Shown: piece after piece, positions 34,101-42,600 of the stretch
Layout of the letters: each line of letters starts with the position of its first letter
How positions within the stretch are numbered: the first letter of the stretch is position 1
Source: Blastobasis lacticolella
Lineage: Eukaryota > Arthropoda > Insecta > Lepidoptera > Blastobasidae
Reading direction: 5' to 3'
DNA length: 64,000 bases
Assembly (NCBI GenBank): GCA_905147135.1
Contig: LR990054.1
Span: forward strand, 15,599,001-15,663,000
Translations under genes and position numbers: made by a program
Notes under the pieces: generated by a model
Databases searched by the model: none
What the model was told of the DNA's origin: nothing
What the model saw: only the letters and a program-made list of their open reading frames with translations

Positions 34101-37100
34101 AAAGTTTTTAATCATTTCTCAGAAAATAACAAATTATTTCCTTATATGTATTCCTATTATACCTATTTCTCAGATTAGTAAATCGCTTATAAGACAATTT
34201 CATAGAGCGGTGTACCAAACTCATTGAATTGTTGGTTGTCTCTCTCACAAGTTATATTGCTGGTATAAAACTGAAGAGTGATAAGTGAGGATTGAATGTG
34301 GCAAGGGGATGGATTTATTTTTAATAACCGTAAAAACTACACAAACTTCATCTCTCGGCTTGCCTTACTCTGAACGCCTAGGCACGCCACTGATCTGTAC
34401 CTATCCGTCATTATATATATTTCCTAGGAAATGCCTTAATTCGACGGGAAATGTGTGAAATTATTTTTATTGTGCACATTATCTAGGAGTGTCATACATT
34501 TAAATTATTTATGTCACAATGAGATTCTCTATTCCTTTGAAAAAAGTTGCAAACGAATGTACTCTCGGTTTTCAAAAATTATGGTCTGTATAAAGTATTT
34601 ATATGTATTTTATGTAGGTGTATTCATAACAGCCATATTGTTGAAAATCGCTTTATAATCCGTTGCCTAGTTTAGCTACCTTACTAGCAATTTTTTTTGC
34701 TCTGTGATATAAATATGCTTACATAGATAAATCCGATGGAGCGCCGGTGGCTGGGCGGTTGAGTAACAGACTCACAAGCGAGAGGGACCGGGTTCGAATC
34801 TCGCTACGGTCATGTACCAATGACTCTTTTCTGATTTATGTACATTAGTTGAATTCTAACCGATGCTCTTACGGTTAGGGAAAACATGGTGACGAAACCT
34901 TCAGGCGACTGAATTTGTAACCATGTTCCAATCTGGTCGGGTTCCGCTGGTTGCAGGGTCACGGAGGTCTGATGGTAGTCGGTCCACTGTAATTACCTGA
35001 TCGCCAAATCCTGACGTGCCCTGAATCCTGGATCATGGTCAAGGTGGACCCCGGGCCCTCGTACTCGAAAGCACGACCGGGATAATTATTAACGCCAAGA
35101 TAATTATTACATAGATACAACCGATGGAAAGCGACTTTGTTTTAAACTATGTATGATAAGGATTATGATTACTGCCGCGGTCTGTAATGACTGCATTACT
35201 GACCGCACTGATAATGGTAGAGCTTCTTGATGCCACAGCGCGTATGTGATGCAGTATGTAGAGATGGTGTGCCGAAGGTAGGCCGTTTGGTGCCCGACAC
35301 TGTAGAACAGCACCAACCCTTTACACTCGTGAGTGTCGTGTCGTACAAGGCGACTAATGTTATCGAGGCAAAATATCTAGAGTCTCCGTAGGCTAGGAAA
35401 CGGGCAGCAGCTATTCCCATTATTATATTTATAACACTGCGATCGCCAACCCGCCTGCCAAGCGTGGAGATTATGGAGAGACTCCCCTTTCGTGGAAAAG
35501 GCCGTAAGTCCTGTAATGATGATGATGTACCGATGTACAGCACATTGATCTACTAAAACCAGTAAGGAGCTAACATTGCTTTGAGCATCTATAGAGATGC
35601 TAGCTCATCCTATACTGGTGGTTGAGCAGGTCGCTATGCTGTTAACTGTACCAAGTACCACTAAGTACCAATATTCAGTATAACAAACACTCAATTACTA
35701 CCTAAGGATATTTTCTAAGAACGACCCCAGTTTAGTGGCATCATGCTTGCGGGACCAATAACAAAAGTTAAGCAATGTATGCTCGGTAACTGGATGGATA
35801 ACCGTTTAATACTTTGAATCGAACTTCAACACCGCAATGAGCTCGTTAGGTGTGTCTCCTATAACCGTTGGTGAAGAGAGGTTGACCAAAGTCCATTTGA
35901 GTTAGGTGCAAGCTGGTCCCAGGCCAGACTCGGCCCAGAGACTCACGACTCACGACTAAAAATAGTGAATATGGACCAAGGAGGCTGCTAGTTTTTGTTT
36001 GCCTCGAATACATTAGTAGCCTTGTACGACCCACGAATGTAAAGGGTTGGTGCTATTCTATTCTGCCGGACACCACACGGCCAAGTAATAATATACCTTG
36101 ATTGTTTACTAGATTTTTTCATCAAGTTTATCTACTATGTAGTTTAATTTTTAAGAAGTGTTTCCTATTAATCGCCCAAGATTTGAATCTCATTACACCC
36201 GTCCATTTAGGTCAAGTTGGTGTTGTGGTACTAGTCTACCATTATCATTTTCTGCAGTCGTGATCTAAGGGCTGAGTGTAAGTTTTGCTTCGATTTTACT
36301 TTACTATCGCGTTTGCATGGAAATTAGTAAAAAAATGTATAGCGCCATCTAGTGGTATGTAAATGAAGTTTTTGCTTCATTCGTAGCCGTGATATTAAGG
36401 AAAAATCCAACATAACTCACGCTTAGCCCTCTAGTCTCTGGGCCGGGTCTGGGCTCCAGCCCAACCAGTATGCACCTTTCGTTGAGGACCCTGAGACTGG
36501 CTGTATCCAGAGCCGTTTGGCACCCATTGACGGCATACTAATATAACTTTTTTCTAAGTAACTTTTCTAATTACAGGACATACGGTGTTGCATTTTCCCA
36601 CCATTTTACGCATTTTCAGTGGCAAAACAGTGTGGTATTGGTATCACATTTAGAGAAGATATTGAAGACCACAATGTTACTATCTTGATGAGAAATTTTC
36701 CTGATAGGGTAAGTTAAATCAACTATATTTAGTATTATTCTAGTCTGTGATGGAGAAAACCGGAGTTTTACCAGTGGAGGTCTCAAGCCAGACTAGTCCG
36801 CCTGGATGAGTAATATCATCATCATCATCTTGGTGTTAAATCTCGGTTGCGCATGCGCAACACGCGGGAGTCCGGAGTCCGCCTTCCTGCTTTTCCTACC
36901 ACTTTCTCGGTCTACGGCATCCTTAGTGGTGAGTCTGTTGGCACGCATGTCACTCTTAACGACTGGATGAGTACCATAACATCCCCTTATTTATTTCTCC
37001 CATAATAAAATGAACATTAATATAGTGTTCCGGTTTGAAGGATAAGGTAGCCAGCATAATTACAGGCAAGAGTTCCAAACTATTATAACTTGAAAAATAA

Positions 37101-39275
37101 ATGCATGAATCATAGATGTTCATATATATTTTGCTCTTAAAAGTTATTTAGGTAGTTATATTTCACATGTAGAGTTGGACAAGGACTCACGATGATTGTG
37201 AAGACCGTAGGTAGACAGATCGTAATTTTTAAGCCAACGGTGACCGTTAAAACACTCACCGACAGAAAAATTGGCCCAAGTTTCCAAAATCACTCATAAG
37301 TTATACTTAGTTTCTGCCCCTTACTGAACTTATTTTCTCCTTCATATTGACTCGGTATTATTATATGGTTGGTTGTTAATATTGTTGTTGGCTCCAGCTC
37401 CTGTTGCTTCCAACCCGATTGCGACAGCCTTTATTTCTTGTGGCACTTAGTCCGTGCATCACTAGGGGGCCCACTGAAAACCAGCGTCACGGTAACTGTC
37501 GTGGCATATGCTGAGTGTGGCCCCATTGCACTCTCCACATGGCACAAGTAACGAGATTAGAGTGTATTTTTTCTTTTTCTTTTTTTGTTGAGGTCTCTGT
37601 TTGATTATATTTTTTAAATTTATTTTTAAGGATTTTGTGCTGTGTTTGAGTGTAATAAATGTGTTTACTTACTTTACTTTACTTACACTCCCTTGGTACT
37701 CACATATATCTTGGGCTGGAGGTAGTACAAATCTGTAGGAGAAGAGGTATGCAGGCTTTTGGTGGTCTACGTTCAGTAATTCTGTGGTATCCGGAAAAAA
37801 CCAGTTGTCGTTGGTTACTTACAATATCATTTAAAACGACGTCCCTATGTCTAGTTCTCTTTTATATGACCTGTATACAGCTTTACATCAGCTGTTCGGG
37901 TACTACACCAGGGCTTCGATTCTGGTACAGAAATCGTCTCAGTTGCAGTAACATTACAATGGCATCACATGTTAAACGTGTGATTGTTATTCAAATGACA
38001 GATGTTGAGTTGCAACTTTCATGAGTTCGAACTTTTCCACAATTCGTTTTCTGGTACTTTAGTTGCATTATGGTTTTATATGGTTGTTGGTACTTCAATA
38101 AATAAATAAATTACTAAGTTGCATCTTTCTTAATTGTCAAACTGCCTTCAATTCTGTCAACGAAAACGTGTCAAAGGTCGAACAGTGATTTAACTGGGAT
38201 AACGCTGGGACTGACTCGATACCTCGACGTAGTTATAGTAACATCACAGTTACATTGCAACTTAATAACAACTGCATTGCACACTAGAATCGGTACCCAG
38301 GGGGTCCAAATAGGCCATATTAGTGTTTAATATTAGAGTGCCACTAACTTCTGATCCTGTGGCCAAAACTAGAACAAAGTGACGCCACGTCAACAACAGC
38401 GACTCGTGACTCGTAAGCGAGAGGTACCGGGTTCGAATCCCGCTGCGGTCATGCATTAATGATTTTTTCCCAGTTATGTACATTAGTCGAATACTAACCG
38501 ATGCTCTTACGGTGAGAGAAAACATTTTAATGAAACCTGCATATTCGGGCGGCTGAATGTGAAACCATAGTCCAATCTAGTTACGTTCCCCTGGTAGCAG
38601 GGTCATGGAAGTCAGATGTCAGTCGCTCCACTGTAATTACCTGATCTGCCAAATCCTGGGGCATGATCAAGGCGGATCCCGAGCCTTCATGCGCGAGAGT
38701 ACAACTGGGATATTAACGTCAAGATGATTATAATGTAGTAAAACAAGGAACTCTTATATTTCGCCATGTCCATCAGTCCATATGTCTTTCCACGGTTTAG
38801 CACGTTCATTGCCAACCATACGATATCGTGTGATAGCATTGGCTAAGCATTAGTCAACCGTTTATTTATTACTTAACTTTACAGTGTGGAAGTTGGTATT
38901 GTATTTTATACGTATACGGTTTGGTAAATGACGACTTGGCGACCATCAATATGGATATGCTGTTCGAACATCTGAATAAATGGGCGGAACTGAATCCAAA
39001 ATTTGAAGAAGTTTTAAAATTCGCTAAATCAGAATGTCAACGTCGTTATAGGACAATGATGCCACTTCCGATCTGCGGTTATTCTATATATCACAGCTGC
39101 TTAAGGCATTTTGTTAAAATGGTAAGTAAAGAGGAATGTTTTATTATCCTTACTCATTTTGCATTATATTATTGATGTTGAATATTGTTCTTTGCAGAAT
39201 TGTCCAAAAATAATAGATTCTCCAGAGTGTCGTGAACAACAGAATTTCTACAAGGAATGTGCACGGTATTTTTAA
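31164..39275 (+). CDS. Plus-C odorant-binding protein, gene 3 (5 exons, 207 aa)
   Basis: Exons by eye: 31164-31229, 33180-33290, 36577-36708, 38885-39121 and 39198-39275 (TAA). All introns are phase 0 GT-AG, 624 nt in total. The first ATG gives MFSSKNTMTNKVVICICF; the second in-frame Met (residue 8) would give a tighter signal peptide, so the start is uncertain. The mature N-terminus is acidic (DEPVDESEDE) and ends with a Cys. Exon 3 has RCCIFPPFY. Exon 4 follows C-X4-C-X44-C-X12-C-X7-C and exon 5 opens NCP, with two further Cys: 12 in all. Gene 2 is the closer paralogue (CC-I-PPF). Intron 4 is only 76 bp, while introns 1-3 are 2-3.3 kb and full of mobile DNA, including a hAT-like element. 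AATAAA at 39280-39285 starts five bases after the stop codon, so the 3' UTR is very short. Confidence 0.85.
32755..32786. repeat. (GAAA)n microsatellite
   Basis: About eight GAAA units in OBP gene 3 intron 1. Confidence 0.95.
32935..33045 (-). repeat. LINE 3' UTR fragment, relative of the one at 37330
   Basis: The minus strand reads CCCACTGAAAACCAGAG and TTATGCTGAGGGGGTCC, matching the order at 37460-37520. Confidence 0.5.
33050..33145 (+). repeat. SINE family A tail fragment next to OBP gene 3 exon 2
   Basis: Matches the family 3' third (AATCCTGGATCACGGTCAAG, then GACGCCAAGATG) and ends about 35 bp before the exon 2 acceptor at 33179. Confidence 0.6.
33488..34392. mobile_element. Non-autonomous hAT-like DNA transposon in OBP gene 3 intron 2
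   Basis: Ends are CAGTGGCGT on the left and ACGCCACTG on the right (9-bp terminal inverted repeats). They are flanked by identical 8-bp copies of ATCTGTAC at 33480-33487 and 34393-34400, the hallmark of hAT transposition. The 905-bp interior has no transposase frame, so it must have moved in trans. It contains a perfect 11-bp inverted repeat (GAGCGCGAACT with its complement, 33560-33587, 6-nt loop). Terminal sequence, duplication length and size agree, so the boundaries are firm. Confidence 0.85.
34730..35106 (+). repeat. SINE family A, nearly complete copy
   Basis: tRNA-like head with B box GGTTCGAATC near 34790, a conserved body (CCGATGCTCTTACGG, AATCCTGGATCATGGTCAAG) and an end near CGCCAAGATAATTATT. 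TTACATAGATA flanks it at 34719-34729 and 35107-35117; with two mismatches the duplication extends to about 20 bp. It lies in OBP gene 3 intron 2. Confidence 0.8.
35290..35530 (+). repeat. Repeat family D, in OBP gene 3 intron 2
   Basis: GTAGAACAGCACCAACCCTT through AGCGTGGAGATTATGGAGAG to ATGATGATGATG. Confidence 0.7.
35558..35619. repeat. Small palindromic element, related to one at 3221-3290
   Basis: Outer arms ACCAGTA/TACTGGT enclose GGAGCTAACATTGC and an inner hairpin AGCATCT-ATAG-AGATGCT. The 3221-3290 copy keeps TGGAGCTAAC, CTATAGAAACGCC and TACTGG in the same order. Confidence 0.55.
35985..36085 (-). repeat. Repeat family D, 5' part on the minus strand
   Basis: Plus-strand text GTTTGCCTCGAATACATTAG and GGTTGGTGCTATTCTATTCTG is the complement of the family head. 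Confidence 0.6.
36340..36356 (-). promoter_or_regulatory. CTCF-like site in OBP gene 3 intron 2
   Basis: The minus strand reads ACCACTAGATGGCGCTA, matching the known CTCF core CCASYAGRKGGCRS. Related sites on the plus strand: 9298-9311, 31500-31513, 32502-32517; on the minus strand about 2972-2988. No binding evidence is available. Confidence 0.35.
36420..36540. repeat. Inverted pair partner of 35830-35960 in OBP gene 3 intron 2
   Basis: AGTCTCTGGGCCGGGTCTGG here corresponds to the complement of CCAGACTCGGCCCAGAGACT at 35928-35947. It is the same dispersed repeat in opposite orientations about 0.5 kb apart. Confidence 0.5.
37330..37685 (+). repeat. LINE 3' UTR with (CTTA)n tail in OBP gene 3 intron 3
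   Basis: GGGCCCACTGAAAACCAGCG, then TATGCTGAGTGTGGCCCC, and finally AATAAATGTGTTTACTTACT with CTTA/TTTA units. A complementary relative lies at 32935-33040. Confidence 0.5.
38395..38745 (+). repeat. SINE family A copy in OBP gene 3 intron 3
   Basis: Head with GGTTCGAATCCCGC near 38430, body motif CCGATGCTCTTACGG at 38498, tail region with AATCCTGGGGCATGATCAAG. The 5' end is slightly degraded. Confidence 0.75.
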
Positions 39276-39279
39276 AACA

Positions 39280-39309
39280 AATAAAACTACTTAAAACAGT
39301 GAGTTTATT
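39280..39309. other. Opposed polyadenylation signals of OBP gene 3 and the serpin gene
   Basis: On the plus strand AATAAA at 39280-39285 should end OBP gene 3. On the minus strand AATAAA (plus-strand TTTATT at 39304-39309) is a plausible signal for the serpin gene, whose stop is at 39620. If both are used, the two mature 3' ends abut or overlap by a few bases. A nearer minus-strand ATTAAA (plus strand 39583-39588) is an alternative for the serpin. Confidence 0.45.
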
Positions 39310-39619
39310 CTAATGTATTAGCTACAATGTTGATGAGATGATATGATTATTCTGGACTACAGACATAATTTTCATGTATTCTGTATCGATTGTCTACTCT
39401 TAAAAGAATAAGGTCGTTGACCAAATTTTGCATTACGATCCGTGCTCTCTAGATCTTACACACTATTTTGTCTACGTAACTATGTACTTATGAATAATAC
39501 TGTCACGTAAATGCTCTTCAATAAACCACTTTCATATATCACACGCGCCAGTATTAAATTCTTATCACTTTCCTTTAAGGAATTTAATTACACTAAGCTA
39601 ACAGTCTTTTCTAACGCCT

Positions 39620-42600
39620 TCAGGGCAGAAGCCGGGGGTTGTACCGACCGACATAGAGTATCATTCCGGTTGGATTGTGCCTTACGAAGTAAAGAAATGG
39701 TCGGTCGAATTTTAATCGCGCTGGTTGGGCATTTCTTGAGGGTAGACGTGCCTGTCTAGGCCGAAGGTGAAGCGGCAGATGCATAGCTTCACCAACGTCG
39801 TGTGGGTCATGGAAAGCGCGTTGGTAGTCCCTTGGCTCGTCCCAGCCCGCTGCCCATCTTGACGTTCGACGCCTCTGAGGTTCCTTCAGGGTCTCCGGAT
39901 ACTCTTCGATATGGTGTTGGTCCCCGATCACTCCGCCGCCGCAGGTGACGAATGTTGTAGATTGAATCATATCAGACAGATATAAGTCCTTAGACGGTCC
40001 GATCAGACCACCCAAGTCAGCCTGCTCGGCGTCAAATAAATCCTTTAATCCCATTTGCCTCAACGTAGACGAGACATTGAATAGAGATTTGTGCGAGAAC
40101 CTCGGAATTTGCAGTTCTAAGCCCATTCGAGGCAGTAGCGTCCGGAGCAAACGTTTCCAGGCGGATGTTGTGGGGTTCGACTCTAGTAATCGCTTCTCAA
40201 GCGCCTCCAGATCGTCAGCGTGAACGATGTTTCCTTGTTGTCCGGGCATCAGGAATAATGTGCTGACGACAGAGTTTCCTATTGCAGCTGCAGTGGCGTC
40301 GAGCACTGGGTCGTAGCCAGCCAAGAAACCTTCCTTGTAAACGACTGCGGGTACGGGAACCAGTCGTCTCTGGCGCACGTTGGGCGATACCACGAAGTAC
40401 ATTTCTCCGTCTCTGCCTTCCACCGAAGTGTCGGAACAGTCGGTCTGAAATTGAAACAAGAAACTATTGAAATAGCACAATCATGTCGGCTCGTATTGGA
40501 ATATACGAGTATTATGATTTAGTAATCATTTTTAGAAAATAAAAGATGGCATAAAATTTTAATTTTATTAATAGGTTTATTTTGAAAATAAATAATATTG
40601 ATCTTATCAAATAATATTATTAATATTATTTTATTGATAAACCAGTACGTAAATAATATTATTTGATAATATGATCAGGAGCGTCGGTGGCCTGGTGGTA
40701 AAGGTATTCGTTTGCAAGCGAGAAGTACCGGGTTCGAATCCCACTGCCGCCATGTACCAATAACTTTTTTCTGAGTTATGTACATTAGTTTAATACTAAC
40801 CAATGCTCATACGGCGAGGGAAAACATCTTGTTTGATGATGAAACCTGCACTATCAGGCTACTGAATATGTAATCATGATGCAATCTGGTCAAGTTCCAA
40901 TGGTAGCAGGGTCACAGAGGTCAGATGGCATCTACTGTAATTTTCTGATCTGCCAAATCCTGGATCATGGTCAAGGCGTACGCCGGGTTCTCGTGCGTGA
41001 GAACACAAACGGGACATTATCGCAAAGATTATCTATTTGATAATACCCACCTAACCCTTTCATATGGAAGGGTTTTTTTTGAACATCGCTCGTATTACAA
41101 TAACTTATAGACAATATTGACGGAAAGACAATATTCAAGAAATTCTATTTTTTGTGAATACAAATGGTTTAACGTACCTGAAACACGTTTACTGAAAATG
41201 CAGCTAGAGGAGGTTTCATTGTAATGGTGTTGGACTTCATATACTCCAAAATTTTCCCCCAAGTGTATCTTTTCACTAATAAGTTAGTTCTTCTTCTTAT
41301 AATGTCACTAATCATGTCGAAGTTAACTTCTTCTACATGGCCATTGTAGAAGTGTTGAGCTCTTTCCTTATAGAAAGTCAATATTTTTCCTTTGTTTCTG
41401 TCGCTGAACAGTTCTCTGACAAAGGCAGATACTAAAACACCAGATACAGACGATGTCTCCATTGAATCAGATATATTCTTTAAAGTAAAATGAGGATTGA
41501 AGGTAACCATATCGTCTAATTTAAGTATTTCATTCATTTCACCCGACGTTGCACCTCTAGCACCCATAAACATCATAGCAAGCATAGATGTTATGGAATA
41601 CGGGGACAATACGAAACTTCTCTTCCTATCAATATTGTCGACCATTGCGTGCCAGTATCTAAATGCTAATTCATTACACAGTTCTGTAAATTGAGCAACA
41701 TCGTCATCCAAATTTTTGGTAGTTACTTCAAGACCTTGATTCTCCTTTGAACCATCTAAAATAATTTTCTTTATGCTATCTGGATTATCAAGTTTTAATT
41801 TATCGTTATTAATCTCATTAGCTTTTGGTGGTGCCACCGTAGATATAAGTTTCCAAGAGTTATTGCGTTCGTTGGCTAATTCCTTTTCATCTATGTTTAC
41901 TTTCTGTATTTTCTTTTTAAATTCATCAATCTTCGGTAAGAGTTCGGATATTTTGTCAGCATTATTTTTTTCATTACTGGTTTTGTCGGTCAATTTATTT
42001 ATTTCTGGGACTACAAGTTTATTTGGTACACTTTGGGAAAGTTTGCTTTCAACTTTTTTCAAAGGTTTATCTTCAGACGATTTGATATTTTGAATGGATG
42101 AAGTTATATTTAAAGCTACATTGCTATCTTTGACTTTATTCGATATTTTCGGTTTATCCTCCTTTGGAATAATAACTGTTTTATTAAGACCAGCGTTTGT
42201 ATTTTCAACATTACCTGAATTGGTATTAGCAGGAGACTTTTTAATAGAATTAGAAGCGTTTTGGTATTTTGATGCTGCTATTTGCACGAAACTTTCTTTT
42301 TTATCTTGAGTTTTATCTGTTGGGATAACATTGTCTATTTTTAGTTTATCGCCTTCTTTTTTATAATTTTTAATATCTCCGTCGGTCGTATTTTTATTAG
42401 GGGACATTTCCGTGGGTATGACCTTTATGCTAGTTACTTCAGTGGAACTTTCTTTTTCCATTATCAATGGCATTTCAGATGTGGTCAGTTTTTCCAAGTT
42501 GGTAGTGGTATCCATTATTTTTTCTGTTGTTGTAACGGTGTCAGATTGATTACTTTTGTTCGATTCTACTGTCGGTTGTGGAGCTTCATTTACAACCTGA

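Noticed and set aside
34740..34815. tRNA gene (B box GGTTCGAATC)
   Set aside because: No closed cloverleaf; it continues directly into the SINE body shared with other copies.
37659..38024. 121-aa plus-strand frame in OBP gene 3 intron 3
   Set aside because: Starts in a LINE tail; no domain; lies within an intron whose flanking exons are well supported.
39276..39560. AATAAA at about 39515 as the OBP gene 3 polyA signal
   Set aside because: A closer AATAAA at 39280 follows the stop directly; the distal one would read into the serpin's antisense region.
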